Below are positions 46,659 to 61,800 of a stretch of 64,000 nucleotides of DNA, piece after piece. The stretch covers positions 3,065,501-3,129,500 of the forward strand of contig JAKCOZ010000005.1 of the NCBI GenBank assembly GCA_022605955.1, written 5' to 3'. The notes under the pieces were generated by a model. It saw nothing but the letters and a program-made list of their open reading frames with translations, was not told the origin of the DNA and did not search any database. This DNA is from Rallus limicola. Its lineage: Eukaryota > Chordata > Aves > Gruiformes > Rallidae. The position numbers and the translations under genes are program-made. Numbering within the stretch: position 1 is the first letter of the stretch; every line of letters starts with the position of its first letter.

Positions 46659-48404
46659 AACTGCACAATTAAGATTGGTTCACAAGTCTTCAGTCCCAGA
46701 TGAAATCAAACAGATTTTTAAAATTTTAAGCAAGTTCCGATACTGTTTCCCCTTCTTCATATAAGTTTGTGGAAAAGTTATAATACTTTGCCTGAATGTC
46801 CTCACCTGGACACACTGAATAACTCTGGAATTAGGATAGAAATTGATTTTTTAGTTATGATTTTTTGGACATAGTGACACCCAACTTAAGAGGTCACACA
46901 AGTGATTTTATACATATATATACACACACTACTTTCATAGGACCTTTTTGCCTTGTTACTTGTCTATGCCAGGCATTACATTTTGAAATAAAATGGGGCC
47001 TATATAAATACTCATTATTAAAACACAAAACAGATGCAACCATAAATATTTCTTCTTGTATAAAAATATACCACAAAAGCCTACAAGGCTGATTTCTCCT
47101 CAATTTTAATTAAAAGATTCAGCACCTCACTCTACCTTCCTTCCACTATTTGTTCCACTGATCCAAAATAGTTGGGTTTCTTTAAGAAAAAAAAACTAAC
47201 ACAAACCAAATCCTTGATGGCTTATAGTTATTAGATCCCCATGATTTACAGTATGGCTCACTTTACTGAATGAAGCTTTTTGGAAGCAGGCTAACAATGC
47301 CCTTCCCAAAGAAGCTCCTGAAAAGCTTTCCTGCTTCAAAACGGTCCGAGCTTCTGACAGTACTGAGGTTAGCATCTAATACCCATGCTGATCATAACCT
47401 CATACGCAACTACTGAACAATAAATTCAAATAGCATTATCATTTGCAACTTCTAAAGGTCTGAGAACGTATCATGTTTTGAAGCTACCATTCTGAAAAAT
47501 CATCTGAGCTATCAGAAATCAAATAACTCAAGTAGCTTAATGCTCTCAGGACCAATCAGCAATGTGCTAAGGCTACTGCACCAGGCAAATGATGCCCACA
47601 GGAAGGTCATGCTGCTCCTGCCTTCACCCCAGCTCAGATAACAGATTATGAACCTTTCCTCATCTGCTGCAGCAGAAAAAACTAAACACATTTAAAACCT
47701 TTTACCATAATTCTGTCATTTCAGACACATATCACCATGGCCATTAGGTAATTTAAAAGTACTTCAATTTTCCCAAACCTATATGGCACCTCCATTTTAC
47801 ACTATACTGTTAACATAAAAAGCCTTGGATATGGAAAGTGGTAAATACCCAAGAAGACCTTCAAACCTGAGGAATTTTTCAAGGGGCATGAAGACACAAT
47901 GCTTGGTTTATTCATCAGCTGATAGCTAAGGGCCAATAATGTCACTCCTCAAGCATATATTTAGTGATTCCTCTTGATGGCATTATGCTACACTAATTAT
48001 GTATACTGACTGTCAAATATAAAACATTTGTTCAGTAAAGCTACAAGACTGGTCAATAATTATAGAGAAAGTTTATATACTCCATCAGTTTGACATGTTG
48101 GATATGGAAGAAAAATAACTGTGCTACACATTAAAAAAAAAAAAAGGAGAATACTTTGGCTTGAAAAAAATGTCTAGAAAGAACCCATCACCATGTTCCT
48201 TGGCTGTACTGTTCTTTGTACCAATAACATAAGCTTTTTGTCCTCCTGAATTCCTGATTTTTTATTAAAGGCAACCTGTGCCCCCTTTCCTTAAAGAGTT
48301 TACATTCCCAAGACCATTTCCTTAAAATACTGCATAAAACTGAGAAACTGCAGAACGAACTACATAAGCACCAGCCTTTTTGGAACTTGCAGATACACTA
48401 CTTG

Positions 48405-48437
48405 CCCAACCCCCTCCCCACCCCTCAACCCCCCCCC
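48405..48437 (-). other. G-quadruplex motif on the PDE3B sense strand
   Basis: On the minus strand there are five G tracts of 9, 4, 4, 5 and 3 bases, separated by loops of 4, 1, 1 and 2 bases. This satisfies the canonical G3+N1-7 rule with room to spare and would also be present in the pre-mRNA of intron 1. Confidence 0.8.
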
Positions 48438-48451
48438 ACACACACACACAC
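48438..48451. repeat. (AC)7 microsatellite
   Basis: Seven AC units directly abutting a C9 run. In the PDE3B transcript this reads as a GU run followed by G tracts. Confidence 0.85.
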
Positions 48452-50785
48452 TCAGAGGCAATTTGTAAGTCACATTTTATAATATTACAACAGAGACGAC
48501 TTAAGTGGATAGACTGACAGATAAGAGAAAAAAAAATATTTTTTCTTTGAGAAGACACCAGTCTGCAATAGGACAATACCAAAAGCCCCTGCCAAGCAGA
48601 AACAAGTTTAGAGGTCAAAACCAAGTGCCAGCATTGCTATCTTGAACAATAATCACTGTATCCAAAGAATGCTTCTGCTGATGCATTAATATTTCTTCTG
48701 TGACGAGGGAAAAATGCAGACTGAACCTCATAGGATTGCCAGATGTCCTGTATAATTAAGATGTTATGTTCTAGCGGTCAAATCCAGCGCCTTATGAAAA
48801 GCATCTAGGGTATGGTTTTTCCTGTATTTCTGTGATAACAGTTGTTTTTCCAAACCTGCAGACATCAAGGCTACGGGGCATTCAGAAAAAGTGGTTATTA
48901 TGCAGATAAATTGTACTTTCTATGCCTAGTTAATCTATGTATGCATAGTTTAGTTCTCTGCCATTGTCACAGGCTTTAGCATCTAAACTCTGGCAATCCT
49001 AAAACACTGCCAAATTTCTACAGACAAAGAAAGAGTTTGTTTCAGCTCCAGATGTGATTGTGACTAAGGAGCTACTTCTGACCTCCCTCCTCTCTCCTCC
49101 GACCTTGGCAAAATACTTGTAAAATGGGACTATTTATATTTATGAGTTGCCCTCTCATAACTGGTTCATTACTGCATCATTGGCCTGTATAGAAAACGAT
49201 TACTGGTGGTAAAAGATGCAAATTTGACTTTTTTAATACTATTAACATGCAAATACTTGAACCAAATTGCTACAGGCTAGTGGGAAAGGAAAAGAAGTTA
49301 AACAGCTGAGAAATCAGCACAGGACATAGTGCGCAGATAAGATCTGTCATTCTGCACAACAAGTTAACACCAACATGGGCACTGAAAGGCTGGGAGACTG
49401 ATTTTCACTCAGACTTTAGAAAACTTTGGATGCCACTGGGGTAGATGACAGAAATTGCCTATAACAGCAGTGGAGACATCTCTCCAACTAGATATTGTTG
49501 GATTTCAAAAATTTTAACCGAAATCTTTGGAATATGTGGATGTAAACCAGTAAAATATTCTGAAGAAAAAAAAAGCAGCTCAAGAGAGTTTTATCATCAG
49601 TTTAAAACTGTCAGCATGTGAAACTACCGGGTCAAATCAAGGGCATAGAATTGCTAACTGAACTTGTACTCAAACCAAAGATAAATGCTAAGATTCCTAA
49701 CGATACAACCGGTAGCCCAAATTTCTTTGTAGTACTGTAAAGAAAGTGCAAAGTAAACTCTTGGAGGTTACACACAGAGTAATAAAAGCACTAAAATCTT
49801 TCTAATCTTTTGAAGCACCCTGATAAATCCAAAGCTCTCAATATATATGCCTCTCAACTCCAGGAAATGTGAATTACCTCGTTTCTCGACTGGTAGAAAT
49901 AGGTTGATAATGCATGACTCAGGGTATGAGAACTGCTGCTGTTTCACATAGAGCTGAATCTACACCAGTGAATCTGGACATTTTTCTAACCATTAGGCCC
50001 TCTCAGACCCATCCATTAGGCAATTAGTGTGGTGCAAACTGCTACTTTTCAGCTGCTCCATCTGAAGCCTCTTACTGCTTTAAAAAAAAACAAAATACTT
50101 CAAGTTATCACCCCTCAGAGAAAATACATTGGGAATGTATTACTACACTGGAAATAAAAGCAAATCCATTGGCAATTACAGCAGAACAGCTGATGTATCA
50201 TAAACTAGCCAAGCCGTAGTAACATACCCACTCACATGTCTAAATGATTAGGGGATAAAAGTTTAACTTAAAGCATTTTAAATAAGGAAACCGTTCACTA
50301 TTTCTTTGTGTTTCACGTATTTAGTGTGACCTCATGTGTTCTTTACTGTAAACCTTCCAAAGTGTGAATAGAATATAAATTAGTTCTTTAATGAGATTTC
50401 TATAATGTTATTAAAAACCTCTCCATCTTCACCAAGGCAGATGAAAATATTATGGCAAATATTTTAACGACAGCCCAAGAGAGAAAGAGAGCTGAAACAG
50501 ACTGGTTATCAGGATAAAACACACTAATGTAGACAAAGATTATTTGTCATTCAGCTACTATAATCACAAAATGAGCCTTTCCTGTCATTCTTTCAACCCT
50601 GAAACAAAATAAAGCATAGCTTTTCAAAAGTCTTATAAACTACAGAATTTATTGCACATCCTTGATTATCTACATTGAGTATTGTCTTTGAAAACATCTA
50701 GCATCTACCTGGATAAAAATGATTGCTGGAAAAGGAAAGGCTTTATCAGAGTCACATAACAGTAGAAGTGAATTGAGGGGTATTA

Positions 50786-50842
50786 CAGAATCACAGACTT
50801 ACAAGGTTGGAAAAGACCTTTAAGATCATTGAGTCCAAACAT
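50786..50842 (-). mobile_element. Very short CR1 3'-end remnant in intron 1
   Basis: The plus strand carries acagaatcacagacttacaa followed by ggttggaaaagacctttaag and atcattgagtcc, the reversed last 55-60 bp of a CR1 element. Nothing recognisable continues on the far side. Confidence 0.8.
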
Positions 50843-53800
50843 AGCATAACATTTCAAGTGAAACTGCAAAAAATTTTAATTAAAAAAACACTTTACAGCA
50901 ATAGATAGTTGAATATATGTTTAATATAAAGATGTGCAGTATATAAGCAGCCCTCACAGTGTTCCAGACATTCAAAGTATCGTGGTTAATGATTTAGGAT
51001 AGAGGTACCACTGCAAATGCTGATGTATTAATAAACAAAATTTCAATTCATGACTGAAGGAAGTTGTTCTATTGCAGCAGAATGAGCTGTCACATTCTTT
51101 TTTGGTGATCTGGGTAAGTAGTTGTTCATCGCTTATTGAAGCAAATGGAAAGCACTTTTCAAAATTCAATGTAGAAAATGTACTTCTGAAATTCTTGGTC
51201 TTATAAGATAGTCTCAAGTTTGATGCAACAATTATGTTTAGAAAATATCATGCTAATGTGTGTATAAGTAGAAAAAGAAGCAGTTAATCACATACTCATT
51301 GTCAATATACTAAGACCACTTCATTTTAAGAGATTTATTACAACTGAATATTCACAGACATTCTCATAAAATTAATTGCAAAAAGCTTGTAAAATATTGG
51401 AGTACTTTCCTTATTAGTACCAGATTAAGGAAATAAGAATCTTGGTAAATTTGGATGTCTAACTGAACATTCAGTTTCTTCTGCCACTTACATAGATTTT
51501 AGGCATTCAGTGTATGGTTAATAGTCTCTGGCTAGAGCAAAGAGCGGTTACCATTATTGCAAATCAAATCCATAGTCTCAAGAAAAAGGAAAAAAACCCA
51601 AACCACACCAGAAGCAACAAAAAAAGAACAAACCAAAACACACACATACAATTAGTAACCACTTGGGAAAAGTTCCATTTTAGTGACTTGCCCAGGATCT
51701 TACACACACAAAAAAATTTCAATGACAAAGTCAAAATAAAACTCAGTTCTGCCATGTAATGTTCAACTGCCTCAAGCCTAAACTCATCTTCTCTCCTTTT
51801 CCTGACCTCTGACTTGTTCTTTACACTTACTTGGGGACATGGAGAATTGGGAACTACAGTGAGAAAACAAAATGAAAAAAACCCCTTATTGTTTACAGTA
51901 ATGCACCACAAATTTGAGGATTTGGGGGGCAAGTAGAGACAGGAGAGGTATATAGAATAATGTAAGTAAACCTTGCAAAATCATAGGCACTTTTATATAA
52001 ATAATTTATTTAATTCCTTCTGAAACAGTCCAGTTCTGATTTTTATTGTAACTGCCTAATTATTCTCAAGACGAAACAAATTCCCAAATGCCATCATAAG
52101 TCATCACACTGACAGAGTGACAAGTCACCAGAAGTTCTGTTCCATAAAAGCAAGAAGTGGTAGAAGTCAGGTTAGCATCTTTCATTCAACTGAATATTAG
52201 AAAGTACTTAGAGTCTCTCTCAAGTGTTTACTTGCAGCGAAATGAGATGGTATCATTCAGGCTCCAGATTACAATGTTCCTCAGCAGATACAAACTTCTC
52301 ATTGTTCCCTCAAATACAAAATTTACAGCCATGTTCCTTCCAGCATTAATCCAGACCCATCCCTTACCTCCTTAATCCAGTTTCGCTCTTCAGGTATCTC
52401 AAGCTTTGTTTACTTCTCAACCTCCTTGTCTAGCATGTCAATCTCATTACTCCAGACATAGAACTATCCTATTCTCATTCAAGTTCAAACCACCACTTGA
52501 ACCAGCTATTGTTCAGCCCCAGCTTCATCCCTTCTGCTTACCAAAACATTTCTTATCCGTACTGCAATCAAATCAGGCAAGACAAGGCAAGGGAGAGACA
52601 AAGAGCAGAAGAAACCATCCTCCTGTTCACTTGTGGGGCACAGCCCAAGCTCAGAGCTGAAACTATAGGCCAAGTCCACTTCAGATAGGATCATACACAT
52701 TATGGTGAAATCTTCAGGTACTGTGCTATAAAGATAAAAGAAGTTTTATTGAACATGTATGCAAAATACATTTTTGTTTTCAAAATATGGCTTATCTGAG
52801 AGTGAATTTTCACAAAGACAATACACATATCCATTCCATAAAGGCCAATTTCTAGTCTTGAAGTTTGAGACAACATTGTTCTCAAAAGAAAAAGGAAAGA
52901 AAGAATAAAGTAAGTTTAGTCTATGTGCCATATTCATTTTGGAAAAGGGAGGGAAAGACACACAAGATTATAATTTAGAAATCAATTTACTAATCTGTTT
53001 TGGCTAGACAGGCTCAACAGAAGCTTGACTTCACTTTAGAACCCTGTATCTAACCTAACAACCTATCTTCTCCTGTGTGCAGAGCTAAGAAACAAAAACA
53101 TACAAATTTCTATTCAAATATATCAATATTCAGTCCAGGTTTTACATAGCATTATATAAAAGTGAGCTGTAAATACTTTTATTTTGAGTTCCTCAAGGAG
53201 GACTCCATGCATTCACACTAACAAAATACATTGAATAAAAGCAACTCCGGTATCAGTACCGTCACATACACCAACTGCCCCTGCCTTTGGCATTCTAATC
53301 AAATCAGATTCTTCCAGTTCCTCAAACTCCTAATCACTGGTAATTGAGGTGACAAAATAGAAGGTGCAACAAACAGTATAAATATTCAGAATCAATTTCT
53401 GAAATCTGTAACTATAAGAAGGTAACCCATTTTTTCTCTAAAAGTTCTTCATGATTCAGGTTACACAGAGATTGTAAAACAATGTAGATAAAAGAAACAA
53501 GATTAAATAATAAGAGGAAGGAATATGGCAAAATTAAACATTAGATCTAGAACTTTAATCTACAGTATACTACTCTGTAAAAGTATTAGTTGAATCCTGT
53601 AGCAAATTTACAGTAACAGATAAATGTGTAGCCTATTTTGGAATTCAGGTTTCCTCTGAGACAAAAGTTCATTATTAACCACGCCGTACGATTATGTTAA
53701 AATAAGGTACATTTATATTGGGAGTATGGCTACTGTTATTTTTGTTCATAAAAGTTTAAAAATGTAATTAAGTTTATTAATATCAAAAACTCTGATTAAA

Positions 53801-56800
53801 TGGGAAAACAAAACAAAAAAACATATTATGGCTTTAAAATTATTTACTTGTCCTTACCTCATCTTCCCTAAGCAACTGCAGTCAAGAATACACATTTAAA
53901 TTAGAAAAGAAGCAACAAACATTGTCTTACTGGTTTAAACAAAAATATAAACTAGCTACACTGAAACAGACCAGACCTCCCTATACTAGTATCCTGTCTT
54001 TGACAAGTCCACAGAAGATTCCTACAGAGAAATTAAGAAAAACACGGTTCTCCCAAAAATTCCCAGTATCCAGCAAGTATCCAGCTCAAAGTGGTACTAT
54101 ATTTAATAACTCCCAATGATTTTTTTCCTTAAACTTCTGACACCTGTGATGTCTTATCAAAAAAAGTTCCATAGCTTAATATGCACACCAGCTCAAGCAA
54201 GCTCAAACATCTGATAGCCTTAGCCGCTTATGCCTTGTTCCACCATTCACGATTTCAAACCACTGTCGTATCCTGACTATAGTCATCTCTTTCCATACTG
54301 CAGTCACAGCTTATTGTATTGAGATAGAATTACTTTTCCCACAGCAGCCCTCATAGTGCCTTGTATGAAAGGGTTTCCAATAGTTTTTATCAGCTTTATT
54401 ACCTCTTTCTCTTCCCTTTTCCAATCTCGCCTTTTAGAAATCTTGAGCAGACTTTGTTACCTGGATCTTTGCTATCTAAAAACACGCTGGTTCCTTTAAA
54501 AAATTCTCATGTTTGATAGAAGACTCTTAACAAAAGCAGTGTTAACTCTTCCCAAAAAAGATCATCATTCTCTGAAATCAGTAATGTTAACATTTGTTTT
54601 GATTTTTACCAATTTACCTATGCTAAGGCCAGAGATTCTTCGGAGTTCTCCTGGGAACTTTCATAAAGCAACATGACATCAGCCAACTTCCAGTCAGCTG
54701 GGACTTAATTTTAAGTAAAAAGGTGCACATCACATTCAGCAAGCAATTTGGTTTTACCCTCTAGATTTGCAAGAGCCTTGAGCATGTGTTACCTGCTCCT
54801 GACATTTTGCTGGTTTTCCCTTAACAAATTTATTTTACAATACTTAAAATTTACTTAAACCCAGTAAAACATTGCCTGTAAACTTCCAGCATAGGAATTT
54901 TCCCCAGGTTCTCTTACAGTGCCTGTTATAGAGAAGAAACTTCTCCTGCTGTGGTGTCATCTTATATGGACATTCTTTCTATTTCTGTTAACTTAAAAGT
55001 CCTACAGGCATTCTGAGATGCCTCAAGCTTCTAATATATTTGTACAAATATTATGATTTTTTATATTTGCTATAACTTGCTCTTCAGACTATTTTTGATC
55101 TATCTTAAGCTACTATATTTAACCTTTCTGGTCTAGATATAAGCTAAAGTTCCTTTCAAGAGCGCTTACTTTTCCTATGAGCCTTTTTACCATCCTGTTT
55201 AATCATAGTATCTTTCTTTTTTTTCTTTATATCTTATTTTGATAAAGGGCATTCATTTGTCTCATTTTTCCAGTGTGATGTCTTTGAATAGTTCTGAGGC
55301 CCCTAAAGAGATTCTACTTTATTTATTTTCCCCTTTTATTTCAACATATTTTCTGAATGCAAATATAATGGATATTTGGCATCCATTGCTCCAATATGAA
55401 TTCTTATGATTGCTGACATTGTAAACATCATTAGAGAGATGCTCTCTGATTACTATTTTGAAGCAGATCCCAAATATTACCCAGGAAGAGGGGAACAGTT
55501 GCTTTGCTTTTCTGATTTCTCTGATTAGCTCCTTCAATCATTGATGGTATCTAAAGAGTTAATCTGAGCACCCCATCCTCATACAAAAATCTAAATAATG
55601 AACATAAATACTTATTTCATTAATGTAGTTTTCAATTCTTAAGGTGCCACAAAATGCAAGATCTCTAAAGGGAAAAAAAAAAAGTCTTAAAACTTTTTTA
55701 AAAGCTATTTCTCTAATTTCTTAGTTGAGAGCAGAGGAAAAGACAAAAACGCTTGCAAGAGTCTCCATAATTTCTCCTATGTATACTCAGTTGAAAACAT
55801 AATCCCATTATCTGCATAAAACATTTATTGTTCTAAATCACAAAAGCCATCTTCATCAATATTCAGTAATCACTCTTACAGCATTGACATGCTCAGTACA
55901 GCTTTATGAAGAGATACTCATTCTAACTTCCAATATTTTTTTCCCACTGCTATGATATGCAACTCATTCTTTATCTAGCAGTTAATATTTACATTAACTC
56001 CAACTCACTCAATACCCAGTGATTTACAATTATCTGAATTCTTGTGAGAATAGTCTTGTGAGAATTTCACTACTTTTAATTAAATGCACGGATGATAACT
56101 TGTGAAAAACAGCAAGATTGTTCTTACTTTTGTAAGACCAGGTTTTTGCAAACTCTTTTACTGTGTTATTTCTATACATAATACTACTTTTAATTTCTAA
56201 CTTTCTTCATAGAGCCTGGTGTAAAGGACTACCCAATTTTTAAAGTCCCATAACATAAAACCAGTATATTGTTGATGCAATGAGGAATCCTTTTAGACTT
56301 TAGAAGCACATTTTTCTGTTACAGAATGTTTGCTAATGATTTCTTAGTGCTCCAGCTGCTTCAATCCTTATAACAGTTAATGAAGCTAATAATAAGCTTC
56401 AAAAACAGTGTCTCAAATGAGACTGCAGAACCTCAACCTAATGGAGAAGAGTGACATCTAGCAGGGCCTTACCAGATGCTAACCGGCAAAAGTACTGAAA
56501 TCTCAGCTTTCTGGGTGATAAAGAACCTTTCCTACTTCAGGGTTCCTCTGCTGCATGGTTCCTCACTCATAAAAAAACCCCAGGATTCACTATTTGACTG
56601 GGGAAACGTGCATCAAATCATTATTCAGGAACAGGTCTACAGAGGGATTTCAGAATTATTTCTTTAGCTCATGTACTAGCAGTTAAGCTACTAAAGATTA
56701 GTGTGTTCCAAATTTACTTGTAATCTGTTTATGAAAGACAACAAAAATTTATATGGTTCACAAATTGAGACTTTTAAAATAGAGTTTGTACTTTCACAGT

Positions 56801-59800
56801 AAAACGCCTTTAAAATTCTGATGTGAATCATTTGTGTAGTTTATTCATTACATAATACGTACTTTGCTGCTGTAATCTAATGAAGGTCAAAAATCATATT
56901 ATAACACTTCTTTCCCCAGTTTAAGAGGTGTAAATTTCTGATAACCCTCCCATACAGAATATTCTATTCTTTTACAGGAAGATACAGACCTGTAGCATTT
57001 AGGTAAAATATATTTTAATTGCTTCAGCAGCATTAAACAACAGCATCCAAAAATCAATAAAGGTTTCATACTAGTATGAGGACAAGAGAACTAAATTAAA
57101 AGTAACCACAAGAGGTTTTAATTTTTGAAGAGTTCAGTTGCTGACATTGAAGGCAACTAATGTTGCAGTCAGAGAACACTGCAACATATTGTTAAAGCAC
57201 ATGAACATTTTCCTGCAGAATTCACAAGACTTAACAAAAACATTAAATTAAACATCAGCATAACTTAGGATTTATATCATGTTAGCAGGATTTTCCTGGT
57301 TTCAATGACATTTAAGGGCATAATATGATTTGAACACACAGTTGCTATCACTGCTGTTCTATACAGTGAGAACACATTACAGGCATCTAAAATGCATATT
57401 TCAGAACACTAAATATTTAGTCTGCTCCCACCACTATTTGAAACATAGATTTAATACATGCTGATAAGTTTACATTAAAACAGTGAGCTAACAGACTGTT
57501 TGAGGTACTGGTTAAAGTAATGAGAATCTGCCTAGTTTTTATTGCAAGTTTATATCCCAAGACAAGATGGGACATGGAAAGTTGTATGGCCTATTTCTAC
57601 AATGACTGAAGAGTTATGAGTAGCAGTAAAAGTTACTGAGTTTTTTCTAATTCATTCATACAAGCTAGAAAAGGGTATGTTTAGAAAACTCCTATAGAAT
57701 TACAAGCTAAAAAACTTAGGTAGTACTATCTCATTTTCCACAGTGGCTTGAGTTCAACATTGACTCAGTACTTAAATATTTGTTCAGCTCATTTCCCAGG
57801 ATTCACAGCCTGAGAAGAATTATGTGCTACTGCAAACATGCCCTAAGCAGTACCTGAACTAGTTAGCTATGTCTACACAAAATTTCACACCAACAGGTAC
57901 ATAGTCTTCTAGGATAATTCTGTTTGAAAGGAACCTCTAGAGGCCACAGAGTCATAACATGTCAATAGTAGATGTTTTCTATGAAATAATGTTATCCCAT
58001 ATCTCATCTTATCTTTATACCAAAAGGGGAAGTTGCCAATTCTTTTTCCCTTGTTTTGATAATTTCCATTTTAAGCCTCACTTCTGTTAGGGTTTGAACT
58101 CCAAATATTAACAAATGGTTAAGTTTTCACATCAGAGATGGAATTCTCCTTGCAAATACTGTAACCCAAAGCAGGATGGTAACAATGAACCATCCCAAGT
58201 AATCTGGAGACAACTGATGTACAACATGTAAGAGAACCAATTATTTGACCAAAAAGAATTGTCACTTTCTGAAAGGGGGCAATGAGGCAAAGCTACTAAG
58301 AGCAGAGAGGGAATAACATGTCACAAAGTATGCAATGAATCCATTCTAGATACAACATAAAGTGGCTTACTCCAACAACTCAGAAGTAAATCACAAAATA
58401 AAACCTATGTGTCTAAATTGCCTCCAAAACCTACATTAAGCATTAGACTAATTCTTTCTGACATCACGCCTAGTTTATCTACAAACCTTTCTTTTTTTGG
58501 CAGATGCATGTGAACTATCCCTCACAGAAGTGTTTACTCTGGACTACAGAGACACAAAGCATCTTCACTGCATATGTACAAATATGTTTGATTTGTAACA
58601 TTATAAATGCAACTTATAAGCCAACTTTCTTATTAATTGCCATAGAACACATGCTAACCTAAGTCAACCTGTATCTGTTGAAATCTGCTAGACTTTCAGA
58701 ATATTGCTGAAGACACCAACTTAATGCTTGTTTAAATTTATATCTGGAATAAAAGCAAAAGCCAAATGAAATACAGGAAGAAATGTACAACATCCAAGTT
58801 AGATCAAATTTATATTTTCACAGTCTCTTTACAAACAAAATCATATTGTTAGCCAATTATCAGTGAAACATCATACATTTCCAGCATCTCATACTAACAT
58901 CACATCTCCCCACTTTATTCCATTTCCTTATTGAAATTTAATTTTCCTATATAAATGAACAAAAGAATTCTGAAAAGTTCTATTGACTCTACGCTATGTT
59001 CCAGAATTTTAAAGTTGTCATTACTAGTTTAAGATGTATTGAAAACCAATGAAAAAGGCCGAGATGAGAAAATAAAGCTTTACTATATTATGATTCTGCA
59101 CTGAAAATGTAACTTTTTAAAAAGTAACACTGGACTGCTAAAAATAATCCAGCAAATCACTTATCAAAAAATTATAAAGAACAGCATGGGTATTTCTTGC
59201 AAGTTTAGAGGGAAATGCTTCTCAGTTTCTCTATTATAAATTTACAGAGACAGGTTTTTGGATCAGAGCCCAACTACAGTTTCACAAATTAATAGAACAT
59301 ACAGGATGGTAACTAAGAAACCTGAGACAAGAATGGTTGCTATAGGTTGTACTGCAATTAGGAAATGTAATAAAAGCCTGTTGCTTTGTCTCAATTTAAG
59401 ATAATTACAGTTAACCCACAGGTGTTATTGAAAAAAACTTTAATATTTTATACCCTTAATTCAAGGGCAGATTATAGCAACTGTTTAAATGGTTTAACAA
59501 ATTAAACAGGCTCATTTAAAAATATATATAGAAACTAAGTGTATTTTGTATATATTCTAGAGCAACAGCTTTTAAAATAGTATAATTAAAAGATCATAAA
59601 TCATAACCAATATATCTCTTTTTTAAAAATGCAATTATTGTATTTTTGCTGTCAACACATGACCTAACAAGGGAAGTGTGACCTTTTCTCTGTTTATAAA
59701 ACTGTATTTTAGGATCTCTGCTGTGACTACTCTTTGAAGTCAGTGACACTGAAAGGACGACTTTTTTTAATAATCTGTTTATTTACAAAACCAAAGTTTG

Positions 59801-61404
59801 TTCTCTATGAGCAAGAACAGAACCTACAGAACAAATACTCCTACAAACCTGAACCGTATGTCAAAGATGCAGCTATTTCTCTGTAAGTATGCAAAGCAAA
59901 GACTGATCTCAAACAACACTGAATCCACAACTTCCCCCTGCAGAAGGAAATGAATATAATAGCACAGTGTCTTTTCACAGTGAGAGGATTTTTCTGATGT
60001 TCCTTTGTCCCCAGGTGTTTTATACAAGAATATCTGCTACCATTAGGCAGAATTTTGAGTGGCATCATGCAGCAACAAAAAAAAAATCCTAATGGATGCA
60101 GTTATCAACCTCCAGGAAGCAGCAAACCTATACATTCCTGAAATATATAATTCAGGAACTTTTACATCTCAGGCTGGTCTCTAAAATAATCTTTAAATTA
60201 TTTTGAAACAAATGAGTTACTATCACCACTAGATGTCATGTATATTGCCACACAAATTTTTAAAACTTCTGCCCAAGGAACTGGTCAGTAGAATGTTAAA
60301 TTCACTAGACTACTTTGTTTACAGCACAAAAAAGCAGAAGACATTAGAAAGAGCTAGGACAAGCCAGGTCAAAAGAGAGAGAGACAATTTTTTGCTAACA
60401 GGTAGTAAGTAACCTTCTTTAACAAAGGAAGCTGTGGATGCAATAGGTTTAACTAAGTTCAAGGGGAAACTGGGCAAGGGAGGAAGGAAGTGTCTGTAAG
60501 TTGAAAGGGAGACTGTGAACAGGCACTTGTAACTAAATAGCTCGACCACATTAGGAAGGCCTCTGAGCTGAAAACAGGTGGAAGGTGGAAGAATGTAGGA
60601 AGGTGATATGGGAAGAAAAATAAAGTATCATACCTTATCATATTTTAATCCTTCCATCAGCCTATTATTATGGCTACTTTCTTTCCTCCCATGACTTTTA
60701 ATGCATTTAATTGCACATTAGCCCATCTAATGGATGGGAAGATGATAAGCAGCAACTTATGATTACTGGGTTTATTGATTTTTTTTTTCCCTTTGTGTGC
60801 TTCTAGAGACACTGCAATAACAGGCAGATGCATAAGATAGAAAAAGTTCTAACCCATCTCTTGGTCACAAAAATCTGGGTTTTTTTGACATCTTCAAGTT
60901 AAGGATATAAAATATATTTAATTGATAAGAACAGATGTTAAAACTTGACCTTTGACAAAGATGAGAAGTTAGAGACAGAATATTAAGCTAAATGATCTCT
61001 TCTTCTGAACCTTTTTGTTTTATATTCATGAAATGTGCAAGTAACTTCATTATTTGTTTAAGAACAGTTTACTGAAATAAATGTCATTCCTAACGCTATC
61101 TTTGCTATTGAAGGCCACAGAAAAGATTGTTGTAATAATAAAATATGGTTAAAGGGAATGAAAATTCAATTGAGACCTAGAAGAACCAGCAGCAAGGGCA
61201 AATGAATAAGGGCAGCAGTAAGGGCACCTGCAGCTACTTACCCTGCAATGATAGAGGCTGAGAGCTGCTTTTCTGGAAAGGATAGGTGGCTGAACACAGC
61301 ACAAGCAACTTGGTGACTTGGCAGCAAAAGCGACCAACAGTACATCAGCCAATATCACAGAATCACAGCCATTAGACTGAGGGAAAAGACTGTCCCCTTT
61401 GCTT

Positions 61405-61800
61405 AGTTCTTGTGAGACTGTTCCTAGTACAGTCCATCCAGTTTTGTGCTCCCCAGTACAAGACAGACATCAACAAAATGGAGCAAGTTCAGCAGAGGAC
61501 CACCAAGATTACTACAGGACTAGAGAACCTACCCTGTGAGGAGAAGGCTGAGGGATCCTCAGATCATCAAGTCAATAAAGCCAGACTGTATCCAGTGGTG
61601 TGTACTGGGAAGATGAGAGGCAATGTTGAAACAAGGAAAGTTCAGACTACACATAAAAAATTTCTCACTTGAGGACAGACACAGAGTGGGATGAGTGAAG
61701 CAGAGTGCCCAGAGAGCTTGTGTAGTTCCCATCCTTGAAGGTTTTCAAGACCATACTGTACAGGAAATGGGAAAAGCTTGATGTGGACTTAAAGACCAGT
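61405..61800 (+). mobile_element. CR1 LINE fragment in intron 1 (about 400 bp)
   Basis: The plus strand matches a CR1 3' portion: gtgctccccagtacaagaca, caagttcagcagaggaccac, gagaaggctgaggga, atgagaggcaatgttgaaac, tgcccagagagcttgtgtag and catccttgaaggttttcaag. It ends before the terminal octamer repeats. A small piece at 61350-61365 (atcacagaatcacag) resembles a CR1 end in the opposite orientation. The open frames across it are not functional reverse transcriptase. Confidence 0.88.
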
